Of a stretch of 42,881 nt of DNA, positions 7,832 to 14,596 are shown piece after piece. The DNA is from Chryseosolibacter indicum. GTDB lineage: Bacteria; Bacteroidota; Bacteroidia; Cytophagales; Cyclobacteriaceae. The translations under genes were made by a program, and so were the position numbers. The notes under the pieces are model-generated. The model was not told the origin of the DNA. It saw only the letters and a list, made by a program, of their open reading frames with translations, and did not search any database. The first letter of the stretch is position 1; every line of letters begins with the position of its first letter. The stretch spans positions 1-42,881 of the forward strand of contig NZ_JAHESD010000052.1 of the NCBI RefSeq assembly GCF_018598585.1. The letters are read 5' to 3'.

Positions 7832-10030
7832 TTAGAGTGAATAATGCTCGTGATCTTTGGATTTTATAGCTTCATCAATTGAAGGAAATTGTTGACTCCA
7901 TAATCTCAAATATTGGCCGCGATTTTTCAAAAGTTCCTCATGGGAGCCTTCTTCAGTCACTTTTCCTTTATCGAGTACTACAATTTTATCCGCCATATAA
8001 ATAGTACTAAGACGGTGAGCAATGATAATAACTGTCTTGTTATTACTTCTCAATATGTCAATCATTCTATGGACATATTGTTCAGATGCTGAATCAAGTG
8101 CACTTGTTGCTTCGTCAAGTATGAGGATTTCAGGATCTTTGTATAGTGCTCTGGCTATAGCTATACGTTGTTTTTGACCACCCGAAAGAGTAGCACCATT
8201 TTCTCCGAGGTAAGTGTTAAAACCATTTGGTAGCTTTTCAATAAAGTCAATAATTCCAAGGCCCGTGCAAATTAAGATTATTTTTTTAATATCGGGCTCA
8301 TATTCACCTACTGCTATATTTTCAATAACGTTTCCTGCAAACAAATCAATCTTTTGTGGCACTACACTAATGAGCGATCGCAATGATTCATTTTCAATAT
8401 ACTTTAAATCATATTCACCTAAAGCCACACTTCCATTTTGTATAGGGTGCAGATTCTGAAGAATGGTAATAAGTGTTGATTTTCCTGAGCCACTTTCACC
8501 AACCACGGCAGTTACTTTGCCTTTAGGAATCGTGAGGTTTAGATCATTAAATACGGTAACTCGTGATCCATATCTGAATTGAACATTTTTAAATGAAAGT
8601 TCACCAATAATTTCTTTTGTAAGCCTGATTTTATTCTCATTCTTCTCACGTTCCAGATCCATGATTTCAAAAAGTCGATCAGCAGCAATTAATGCGTTTT
8701 GAACAGCTTTATTCATTCCTATAAGGCTGCTCACTGGTCCTGTAAAATAGGCTATTAATGCATAAAACGATAGAAGTTCTCCGGGTGTTATTTCTTTATC
8801 AAGAACAAATCCTGCTCCGGCCCATAGAAGAATAATGGTGAATAGCCGTGAGAATAACTCTGTCGAATGTGCAGAATAAATACTGTTTAAGCCTGAACGG
8901 TATACAGAATTAAGTAAAGAGACGAAACGTGTTTCTGTTTTAATATTTGTATAGCTCTCAAGACCAAAACTTTTTATCGTACTTATAGAATTAAGTGATT
9001 CTATAAGTTGTGATTCAAGCTCAGATGCATTCTCCATTACTTTTCGCTCAGCTTTCTTATTAATAAGATTAGTAATGAAGTAGATTAAAGTGTATATAGG
9101 AATAATCAGTAATACAACCAATGCCAGTTTCCAGTAGTAAGTGAACATTAAAGCAAACGACAGAATGATAATGAATAGATTAACTGCTATATTAATGGCA
9201 GCATCATTGATGAATGTCCTGATTTTTACTGCATCATTAATGCGCGATATAATTTCACCTACCCGCATGGTGTCAAAGAACTGTTGGGGCAGTTTAAGTA
9301 AATGCTTATAATAACCAAGTATAAGTTGTGCATCAATAAGCTGACCAGTACGTAAAATAAAAATACTTTTCGATGCACCTACAAAGATTTGCAAGGCCAG
9401 CAGACCAAGCATTACCACTGTCATCAGGTTAAGCAAGTTTCTATTTCCGTCTACCAGCACATAGTCTACAATCTTTTGAACATAGATTGATGTCGTAAGC
9501 CCTACTAGTGTATATACTAATGCACCAAACAGTGCTTGGGTAATAATGCTTTTATGAGAGCCAACCAATGACAAGAACCGTGTTGCGAGAGAAATTTTTG
9601 TATTACCAGATTCGAAGTTTTGGCCGGGGAGTAATAGCACCAGAACACCGGTCCATATTTTTTTAAATTCTTCATGAGAGTACTTGTGCAGCTCACCATC
9701 CCCTGGGTCCATTACTTCTACGTATTTAGGTGTGATCTTGTAGAGCACCAGGTAATGATGTAACGTGCCTTTTACAATTACGTGAACGATGGCAGGCGTA
9801 GGAACTTTAAACAGACTTTCAAATTGTCCTTTTACTCCTTTAGCTTCAAATCCAAGCTGCGTGGCTGCTTCTATCAACCCTAATACGTTTGTTCCTTTCT
9901 TATCTGTAGACGCTAACTGGCGGATCCGGGAAACAGGAAGATTAAGATTATAAAATGAAGCTATAGAGGCGAGACATGCAGCTCCGCAGTCCATTATGTC
10001 TCTCTGTTTGATTTTTACTGGTCTTTTCAT
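7832..10030 (-). CDS. Peptidase C39 / ABC exporter for double-glycine-leader peptides
   Basis: 732 aa, the usual length for a bacteriocin-processing ABC transporter. Residues 1-~135 form a C39 protease with Cys15 (MDCGAAC), His92 (HHYLVLY) and Asp108 (MDPGDG), all intact. A six-TM ABC exporter domain follows (~160-450), then a nucleotide-binding domain with Walker A GESGSGKST (511-519), signature LSGGQKQR (~614), Walker B ILILDEATSALD and an H-loop IAHRLST. It should cleave leader peptides after Gly-Gly and export the cores across the inner membrane using ATP. The HlyD-type adaptor ends 12 nt upstream, so they form one operon. The two GG-leader peptides at 12516-13082 are the obvious substrates (inference from context). 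Confidence 0.95.
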   Translation of the reverse strand: MKRPVKIKQRDIMDCGAACLASIASFYNLNLPVSRIRQLASTDKKGTNVLGLIEAATQLGFEAKGVKGQFESLFKVPTPAIVHVIVKGTLHHYLVLYKITPKYVEVMDPGDGELHKYSHEEFKKIWTGVLVLLLPGQNFESGNTKISLATRFLSLVGSHKSIITQALFGALVYTLVGLTTSIYVQKIVDYVLVDGNRNLLNLMTVVMLGLLALQIFVGASKSIFILRTGQLIDAQLILGYYKHLLKLPQQFFDTMRVGEIISRINDAVKIRTFINDAAINIAVNLFIIILSFALMFTYYWKLALVVLLIIPIYTLIYFITNLINKKAERKVMENASELESQLIESLNSISTIKSFGLESYTNIKTETRFVSLLNSVYRSGLNSIYSAHSTELFSRLFTIILLWAGAGFVLDKEITPGELLSFYALIAYFTGPVSSLIGMNKAVQNALIAADRLFEIMDLEREKNENKIRLTKEIIGELSFKNVQFRYGSRVTVFNDLNLTIPKGKVTAVVGESGSGKSTLITILQNLHPIQNGSVALGEYDLKYIENESLRSLISVVPQKIDLFAGNVIENIAVGEYEPDIKKIILICTGLGIIDFIEKLPNGFNTYLGENGATLSGGQKQRIAIARALYKDPEILILDEATSALDSASEQYVHRMIDILRSNNKTVIIIAHRLSTIYMADKIVVLDKGKVTEEGSHEELLKNRGQYLRLWSQQFPSIDEAIKSKDHEHYSL

Positions 10031-10042
10031 TTCAGATTGCTA

Positions 10043-11197
10043 TTATTGGATTTTGTACAGGTTAGGATTCATCCAATCATCCATTTGGTCATATAGCAAT
10101 TGCCATAGTGTTCTTTCTGTTACAATAAACCTGGCTTGCAGTGTCATTCCTTTTTTTAAACTTCCCTTGTATCCGTTCTTTAATGCGAGATACTCTGTGT
10201 CTAGCGAACATTTTACTTTAAATACAGGCTTCTCATTAATAAGTTGTATGTCATTAGAAATTTCTGTTATCTTTCCCGTGGCAAGACCCCATTGGTTATA
10301 ATTAAAGGCATCAATTTGATATCTTGCATACATATATTTTTGAAGAAGACCAATATCGTTCGGCGAAACATAAGCTTCTACAATAAGACTTGTATCAGGC
10401 GAAATCTGAACAAGGTCCTGGTTAGAGAAAACCATGCTTCCCGCATAGAGACTGGCGTGATTTTGAATGGTACCGGACACAGGTGCCCGTATAATAAGAT
10501 TTTGTTTCTCCTCATGAAGCTGTGAAAGCTCACTCTCATATTGCGCTAACTCTTTTTCATAATTCCGTAACTCACTTTGCCACTGAGTAAGTTGTGTTTG
10601 TTTGAGAAGCTCAAGTTCGTGAGTTGCTTTGTTTAACTCATAAGCATAATTCTCAAATTCAGCATCAGCAATTACATTCTCCCCGTGAAGTTTCAGATTT
10701 CGGTCATAGTCGCGTTTAACCTTCGAATAGTGTGTTAGTACCTCATTCAACTTCTTTTCATAATTAGAAAAAGCTTGTTGATAAAATGATGTTTTAAGAG
10801 AAGGTAAAGTTGTATTTGATGCACTATGATGAATAAGGATACTTAAGTCTTTGCTAAAGTTCAGTGTTTCTTCTTTCTTCTTTTCTAGAAATTTCTCCTT
10901 TTCGTTCAGTACATTGTTCTCAATTTTATAAAGAATATCACCACTTCTTACTAACTGATTTTCCTTGACAAAAGATTCTTTAAGAGTGCCGTTTGCGAGC
11001 GACCTGATAGACGTAACTTCGGTCGAAGGCCGAATAAGTGCATGTGAATGAATAGTGACGGAAATAGATATGAATGGCAGGGAGAATAATGCAGTAATTA
11101 TAAAAAGGATAACCGTAATGTATAAGGTGTTACTTCCTTTTGAATGTTGCTTAATTAAACTCTCAATAGAATTTGTGAGTATCTCTTGTGGTAACAT
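10043..11197 (-). CDS. HlyD-family secretion adaptor
   Basis: 384 aa. Short cytoplasmic N-terminus, one TM segment at about residues 25-48, a first lipoyl half (IRSLANGTLKESFVKENQLV), a long coiled-coil hairpin (~100-225), the second lipoyl half (IIRAPVSGTIQNHASLYAGS) and a beta-barrel/membrane-proximal domain. This is the periplasmic bridge that pairs with C39 ABC exporters and an outer-membrane TolC-like duct. No TolC gene sits in the island, so a housekeeping duct may be used. A copy of the TCAGG box lies 83 nt upstream of its start (11280-11296). Confidence 0.92.
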   Translation of the reverse strand: MLPQEILTNSIESLIKQHSKGSNTLYITVILFIITALFSLPFISISVTIHSHALIRPSTEVTSIRSLANGTLKESFVKENQLVRSGDILYKIENNVLNEKEKFLEKKKEETLNFSKDLSILIHHSASNTTLPSLKTSFYQQAFSNYEKKLNEVLTHYSKVKRDYDRNLKLHGENVIADAEFENYAYELNKATHELELLKQTQLTQWQSELRNYEKELAQYESELSQLHEEKQNLIIRAPVSGTIQNHASLYAGSMVFSNQDLVQISPDTSLIVEAYVSPNDIGLLQKYMYARYQIDAFNYNQWGLATGKITEISNDIQLINEKPVFKVKCSLDTEYLALKNGYKGSLKKGMTLQARFIVTERTLWQLLYDQMDDWMNPNLYKIQ

Positions 11198-11279
11198 GCT
11201 AATGATTATTATCCCTTTATTAGGAATGGTAATCGAATATGAGATACGTACGTTAGGAAAGCAAGCCCATAATTATTTT

Positions 11280-11296
11280 GTCAGGAAAACCGTACA
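11280..11296. promoter_or_regulatory. TCAGG box upstream of the secretion operon
   Basis: GTCAGGAAAACCGTACA is identical over 17 bases to the left half of the box at 13676. The right half (a second TCAGG 24 bp away) is not present here, so this is a half-site copy. It lies between the CPBP gene and the HlyD gene, in the expected promoter region of the secretion operon. Confidence 0.5.
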
Positions 11297-11369
11297 GAAT
11301 ATTATTTATCAAATTAGCAGGAGTAAAATTATAGCAGAAAGAAAGGAAAATTTAATTAGCCAAGCTATC

Positions 11370-11852
11370 TTAATAGAATTTACTGTTGTTTATAATAAAT
11401 GCGATTAAATTGTATAAACTATGAATTGTAAAAGTGATGACAAAGGGATTACTATTTCTTTTGAAATAGTACGCAACATTGTAAATCAATCCTGCACATA
11501 TTCCACTTAAAATGTAGAGTGGATTATAAAAGTGCCATATTCCGAAAAGGAGAGATGATAACATTATAATTAGGGCTGGCTTACATTTGTTTAATAAGTA
11601 CTTAAAAGGAATATATTGAAACAGAAATGTTTTTAGCATTGGGCCGAGTATAACAAGTATTCGAAGGTCCGTATAAACATTTTCAGTTTCTCTTAAATCT
11701 TCCAGTATAGACTTTGTCGAAATATGCTTTGATATAATGTTAAACGCAATAGCGGTCAAAACGCGTATAACTGTAAATAAAATTATGAAGAGTAATGTCT
11801 TAAACGTACGTCTATCAATTCCAATTGTTGATCCTGATGTATTCAATAACAT
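11370..11852 (-). CDS. CPBP-family membrane protein with Glu-to-Lys substitution in motif 1
   Basis: 160 aa, about four TM segments. The CPBP (Abi/CAAX-like) layout is clear: motif 2 FGIWH with His107 and motif 3 HSLYN with His144/Asn148. Motif 1, which in the sister gene at 12001 reads LVETLFFQ, here reads MLKTFLFQ, with Lys74 (codon AAA) where the catalytic Glu belongs. It is therefore probably not an active metalloprotease. In lactic acid bacteria CPBP proteins next to class II bacteriocins act in self-immunity, which is the most natural guess here. It is separated by 148 bp from its sister gene and lies upstream of the secretion operon. Confidence 0.8.
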   Translation of the reverse strand: MLLNTSGSTIGIDRRTFKTLLFIILFTVIRVLTAIAFNIISKHISTKSILEDLRETENVYTDLRILVILGPMLKTFLFQYIPFKYLLNKCKPALIIMLSSLLFGIWHFYNPLYILSGICAGLIYNVAYYFKRNSNPFVITFTIHSLYNLIAFIINNSKFY

Positions 11853-12000
11853 ATTCTATTACTTAAAGGACTTACATGGGTTAGTGTATTTATGGTGTCT
11901 TTCTTTCAAAAGTTTTATTGCCAGTTTATAATCTTTATCCAGTTAATATAATTGAAGGTAAATTGATTAGCGAATGTAGAACTACGCCATTTTTTGCGAG

Positions 12001-12447
12001 TCAAACCACAAATAAATAACCATAGAGGTTATAGAGCGAGTGATAGGCAACCACAATTAAGAAATAGTATTTTGAATAATGCCGTGAAAAAATATAAAGC
12101 GTATTCATAAGAATACCGCCACAGAATGCCATTATAGCATAAAGCCAAAAGTAGAGGTGAAAGAGTCCAAAAATTAATGAGAGCGTTAGAATGAGCAGAA
12201 GCTTATTCCTGATTTTTAATTTTGTTAGAACTTGATAAGGTAGATGTTGAAAAAATAACGTTTCAACAAGTGGTGCTATCACTACTATTAGAAGAAATTT
12301 GATTGGCTCTGAGAATGAGTCAAGGTCATTATTTCCAGAACTATAATGAAAGAACGTATCGTTAATCCAGTTAAATAAATATCCAGTAAGAACTGCTAAC
12401 ACCAAGAGAATTATAAATAGAAGATATAGACCCGACTTTGGTAACAT
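12001..12447 (-). CDS. CPBP-family intramembrane protease, putative bacteriocin immunity
   Basis: 148 aa with about four TM segments. Motif 1 VETLFFQ (Glu62), motif 2 FGLFH (His97) and motif 3 HSLYN (His136/Asn140) are all present. The first Glu and the Arg of the classical EExxxR are replaced, as in the ETxxFQ variant of the family. It lies directly downstream of a terminator that follows the 64-aa GG peptide, so its expression probably depends on partial read-through. Family knowledge links such proteins in bacteriocin loci to immunity; processing of another substrate is the alternative. Confidence 0.82.
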   Translation of the reverse strand: MLPKSGLYLLFIILLVLAVLTGYLFNWINDTFFHYSSGNNDLDSFSEPIKFLLIVVIAPLVETLFFQHLPYQVLTKLKIRNKLLLILTLSLIFGLFHLYFWLYAIMAFCGGILMNTLYIFSRHYSKYYFLIVVAYHSLYNLYGYLFVV

Positions 12448-12464
12448 TTTTTTAGCTATTAATA

Positions 12465-12501
12465 TAAAAATAAAAAGGGTACAATTATTTGTACCCTTTA
12501 A
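12465..12501 (-). terminator. Terminator between peptide gene and CPBP gene
   Basis: Perfect 9-bp stem AAAGGGTAC / GTACCCTTT (+ strand 12476-12484 and 12493-12501) with an 8-nt loop, followed on the minus strand by TTATTTTTATATT. Placed between the abundant-peptide gene and the membrane-protein genes, it would set a high peptide to CPBP transcript ratio. Confidence 0.75.
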
Positions 12502-12515
12502 ATATCAATGGATAC

Positions 12516-12710
12516 CTATTTCAATCCTGGCATGTGCTCAGATGAATATGCCGCCCCACTTCTAAATGCCTCCATACCTCTTCCGATAGCTCCTACTCCA
12601 TACGCAACCCAATACCATAGAGATTCACCACCGTTTGTTGAAGATGCCTCCTCAGATGATAGTTCCTCCACATTTAGAGTTTCGTCTAATTTAAATTCAA
12701 TGTTCAACAT
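12516..12710 (-). CDS. Double-glycine-leader bacteriocin-like peptide (GxxxG core)
   Basis: 64 aa. A 28-residue acidic leader contains VEELSSEEASSTNGG and ends in Gly27-Gly28, the C39 cleavage site. The 36-residue core starts ESLWYWVAYGVG, is hydrophobic and Gly-rich, and carries overlapping GxxxG spacing (Gly residues in YGVGAIGRG), a feature of class IIb two-peptide bacteriocins. The leader shares its length and the EE..TNGG end with the 63-aa peptide at 12891. The C39 exporter is in the same island. Antibacterial activity is inferred; a signalling role is the main alternative. Confidence 0.85.
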   Translation of the reverse strand: MLNIEFKLDETLNVEELSSEEASSTNGGESLWYWVAYGVGAIGRGMEAFRSGAAYSSEHMPGLK

Positions 12711-12730
12711 AATTAGCTTTGTTTAAATTT

Positions 12731-12862
12731 TTAAAAGAATGATTTGTAGACATAACGAACAATAGCAGGTAAATTCTCTATAAGCCAAACTATAAGATGA
12801 ATTATTGCAAATGCAAAAAGAAGCGTAAAGTAATCCATGTATTTGGTCTTTTTCAGGAACAT
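12731..12862 (-). CDS. 43-aa single-TM protein between the two GG peptides
   Basis: Short ORF from ATG 12862 to TAA 12731, lying exactly in the gap between the two peptide genes (28 and 20 nt from its neighbours). It encodes a basic N-terminus (MFLKKTKY), a hydrophobic helix (TLLFAFAIIHLIVWLI) and a basic tail ending VYKSFF. A second in-frame ATG at 12838 would give 35 aa. It is not a GG-leader peptide. Size, topology and position suit a dedicated immunity protein for one of the peptides. No homolog is recognised, so both the gene and its role are inferred from position and composition. Confidence 0.6.
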   Translation of the reverse strand: MFLKKTKYMDYFTLLFAFAIIHLIVWLIENLPAIVRYVYKSFF

Positions 12863-12890
12863 GCTATTTTATTCAATATGTTTTGGCTTA

Positions 12891-13082
12891 TTAATGACGA
12901 GGTGTACCGTTCCAACCATCGACCAGGCCTTCGCGAATATCGCCAAAGTTATCAATAGCAGAAATTACAAGCGCTGCATTAAGAATTGCCCAAAGGATTC
13001 CACCATTAGTATTGTTACTTTCTTCTTGATTTAGTTCCACCACACCGATAGGTGCGAACTCCTGTAAATTTAAGTTTTGCAT
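12891..13082 (-). CDS. Double-glycine-leader bacteriocin-like peptide (second partner)
   Basis: 63 aa. A 28-residue leader (VVELNQEESNNTNGG at its end) precedes a 35-residue core starting ILWAILNAALVISA and ending EGLVDGWNGTPRH. The leader has exactly the length of that in the neighbouring 64-aa peptide and the same NGG ending, so both should be recognised by the same C39 exporter. The core is a hydrophobic helix followed by a polar tail. It is first in the transcription order of the island. The ATG is preceded by an A/T-rich stretch and no Shine-Dalgarno sequence. Possibly one half of a two-peptide bacteriocin; the activity itself is not visible in the sequence. Confidence 0.85.
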   Translation of the reverse strand: MQNLNLQEFAPIGVVELNQEESNNTNGGILWAILNAALVISAIDNFGDIREGLVDGWNGTPRH

Positions 13083-13273
13083 TTTTTAAATGTTTTAAAT
13101 GAGAAATATTAAAGGAGAGCAGGGCTTTCCAGATTTTTGAACTTAGAGTTTCTAATTCTAAATTTATAAAGTGATTTTATAACACCAGAAATCTGTCTGG
13201 TACAGGGTCTTTGCAAAAACGTATTCTAATATGCCTGGTATAAATTATAAAGTCAAAGCGATAAGATAGTTTA

Positions 13274-13310
13274 TCAGGAAAACCATACGACGGGTTGTCT
13301 GGATTTTATG
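13274..13310. promoter_or_regulatory. TCAGG box upstream of the peptide operon
   Basis: TCAGGAAAACCATACGA followed, 24 bp after the first T, by TCTGGATTTTATGG. It matches the boxes at 13676 and 13901 in the left half and in the spacing of the two half-sites. It sits about 190 bp upstream of the first GG-peptide start. Confidence 0.5.
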
Positions 13311-13438
13311 GATGTTCGTCACTGGGTGCTAGTACTGAATGCTTGATCTTGAGAAATACCAGAAATAGAGATTTTTTTAAATCAAACAACCATCAAGAAT
13401 CTAACATCGGGAAATAAAAACGAGGATCTATTGTATTA

Positions 13439-13486
13439 AGCAGCGATATAAAAAAACACCCCACCAGTAGGGGTGAGGTGTGGGGT
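13439..13486 (-). terminator. Rho-independent terminator (minus strand)
   Basis: On the minus strand CACCCC pairs with GGGGTG across TACTGGT; a longer alternative pairs ACCCCAC with GTGGGGT. A run of seven T follows. It insulates the GG-peptide promoter region from minus-strand transcription originating near 13850. Confidence 0.75.
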
Positions 13487-13530
13487 TTATACCGGATGGG
13501 CCTTTTTATTCTCTTAAATGATAATATCTT

Positions 13531-13561
13531 AAAAATAGAAGTGAAACTCGCGCTTCACTTC
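13531..13561 (-). terminator. Rho-independent terminator (minus strand)
   Basis: GAAGTGAA / TTCACTTC 8-bp stem (+ strand 13538-13545 and 13554-13561) with an 8-nt loop, followed on the minus strand by TATTTTTAAG. It lies about 90 nt downstream of the 66-aa ORF stop and supports that ORF, or an RNA there, being transcribed. Confidence 0.7.
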
Positions 13562-13648
13562 AAGAAAGGGTTTTATTAAGCTTCTTTAGAGTTTACTCAA
13601 CCTGCTAGCTCCTCAGAAGGTTTATGAATTAAATTTAGATGTTAATTA

Positions 13649-13849
13649 TCAGATTTCATTGCTAGCGCATATTATGTCAGGAAAACCGTACAACATGGAA
13701 TCAGGTTTTCCTGACTTTATATTCATTGCGCTGACGGGAAGTATAAAAAGGAGCAGTATTATTGATAGCAATAGTCCAATGGTTATCGCCACAATCAGGC
13801 AGGTCACGGTCTTTAGCCTCTTATTATCTTCATCCATTTCGTCTTTCAT
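13649..13849 (-). CDS. Putative 66-aa single-TM protein, divergent from the response regulator
   Basis: MKDEMDEDNKRLK at the N-terminus is charged, followed by one long hydrophobic helix (TCLIVAITIGLLLSIILL and onward) and a short polar tail that is encoded by the inverted-repeat box at 13676-13715. Two terminators lie downstream on the same strand, and a TCAGG box lies in the shared promoter region with the LuxR-type gene. No family recognised. The clean charge/TM pattern argues for a real gene, but an overlapping plus-strand frame (13659-13970) is also open, so confidence is moderate. Confidence 0.5.
   Translation of the reverse strand: MKDEMDEDNKRLKTVTCLIVAITIGLLLSIILLLFILPVSAMNIKSGKPDSMLYGFPDIICASNEI
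13676..13715. promoter_or_regulatory. TCAGG box, perfect inverted repeat
   Basis: GTCAGGAAAACC (13676-13687) and GGTTTTCCTGAC (13704-13715) are perfect 12-bp arms around a 16-nt centre. It also contains direct TCAGG half-sites spaced 24 bp. It is the most symmetrical member of the box family in this window and lies inside the 3' part of the 66-aa ORF. Confidence 0.6.
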
Positions 13850-13900
13850 TGTACTAATTAACCACTCCTTAAAGGAAGTATCTCCATTTTACTTATTTAA

Positions 13901-13935
13901 TCAGGAAATCCATACAATTACTTGTCAGGTTTTCA
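13901..13935. promoter_or_regulatory. TCAGG box in the response-regulator promoter
   Basis: TCAGGAAATCCATAC at 13901 and TCAGGTTTTC at 13925 again have 24-bp spacing. The right half ends a few bases before the -7 element of the LuxR-type gene, which fits autoregulation and divergent control of the 66-aa ORF. Confidence 0.5.
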
Positions 13936-13938
13936 GTA

Positions 13939-13946
13939 TATCTTTG
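13939..13946 (+). promoter_or_regulatory. -7 promoter element of the LuxR-type gene
   Basis: TATCTTTG matches the Bacteroidota consensus TAnnTTTG. It would give a leader of about 15 nt before ATG 13967. No good -33 TTG is found at the usual spacing, consistent with a need for an activator at the adjacent box. Confidence 0.55.
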
Positions 13947-13966
13947 GAAAAACACCAATTACTTAA

Positions 13967-14596
13967 ATGAAGGTAAATGTTCTTATTGTCGATGATGAAG
14001 CACTTCTGCGCGAAGGACTGCGAGCCATGCTTCAGCACGAAAGCGTTGTAAAAAACGTTTATGAAGCACATGATGAGAAAACATTTCAGGAAGCCCTGAT
14101 AAAGAACACTGTTGATCTTATTTTGCTGGATGTAAGGCTACGTTCAGTAACAGGCTTCGACCTACTTGCCAGGTTAAAGGCCATCGACCAGCACCCTAAA
14201 GTAATAGCAGTTACAGGGTTGGATGGCACCGAGATGATCATCAACCTGTTAAAGTCTGGCGTACATGGCATCGTTTATAAACTTGACGGCTACAGTGAAA
14301 TCAGCAAAGCAATAAAAAACGTGCTGCAGTCAGGCACATATTTCCCTGAGAGTGTTTTAAAGATCATTCAGACAAATGCACAACGCTGGCAGGAAATACC
14401 TTCTGTTACGCTTACATTCCAGGAGAAGGAAATGTTAAAAGCAATAGCCACTGGCATAACAACAAAGGAAATTGCTGTACACCTAAAGATGAGCCCCTCC
14501 ACCGCCGAAACTTATCGGATAAGGCTTATGAAAAAGGTAAATGTTCCCAATACTGCTGCGTTGCTCGCATACGCCTTCCGTAACGGAATTCTCTAG
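13967..14596 (+). CDS. NarL/FixJ-type response regulator (LuxR HTH)
   Basis: 209 aa. Receiver domain residues 1-~120 with acidic Asp9/Asp10, phospho-acceptor Asp55 (LILLDVRL) and a Thr/Lys switch region (AVTG, YKLDG). A LuxR-type helix-turn-helix follows at about 148-209 (LTFQEKEML, TTKEIAVHLKMSPSTAETYR). It is a DNA-binding regulator activated by phosphorylation. The likely partner is the soluble kinase at 15420, encoded convergently across a decayed stretch. TCAGG boxes occur at its own promoter and before the peptide and secretion genes, so it is the prime candidate to regulate the island (inference). Confidence 0.93.
   Translation: MKVNVLIVDDEALLREGLRAMLQHESVVKNVYEAHDEKTFQEALIKNTVDLILLDVRLRSVTGFDLLARLKAIDQHPKVIAVTGLDGTEMIINLLKSGVHGIVYKLDGYSEISKAIKNVLQSGTYFPESVLKIIQTNAQRWQEIPSVTLTFQEKEMLKAIATGITTKEIAVHLKMSPSTAETYRIRLMKKVNVPNTAALLAYAFRNGIL

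Larger units (their letters stand above)
13083..13648. other. Regulatory gap upstream of the peptide genes
   Basis: No ORF with a credible start was found. Contents: the TCAGG box at 13274-13310, an inverted repeat CCAGA...TCTGG at about 13186-13200, and two strong minus-strand terminators (13439-13486 and 13531-13561). The terminators would stop transcripts coming from the right, so the peptide genes need a promoter within about 13083-13440. Confidence 0.55.

Noticed and set aside
11055-11408. Plus-strand 117-aa open frame antisense to the start of the HlyD gene.
   Set aside because: Low-complexity shadow of coding DNA on the other strand and a promoter region. No supporting features.
13572-13645. 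Minus-strand stretch reading KPSEELAG before a stop, reminiscent of a GG-type leader end.
   Set aside because: No start codon in frame (a TAA precedes it) and no core peptide follows. At most a decayed leader.
11280-13935. TCAGG boxes as a MITE or other mobile repeat.
   Set aside because: No target-site duplications or longer shared flanks seen. Fixed 24-bp half-site spacing at promoters fits a binding site better.
13274-13935. CRISPR-like array.
   Set aside because: Repeat copies are not evenly spaced and no cas genes are present.
13659-13970. Plus-strand 103-aa open frame across the TCAGG boxes.
   Set aside because: Overlaps the response-regulator promoter and start, and shows weaker charge/TM logic than the opposite-strand ORF. 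Part of it is open only because the box is palindromic.
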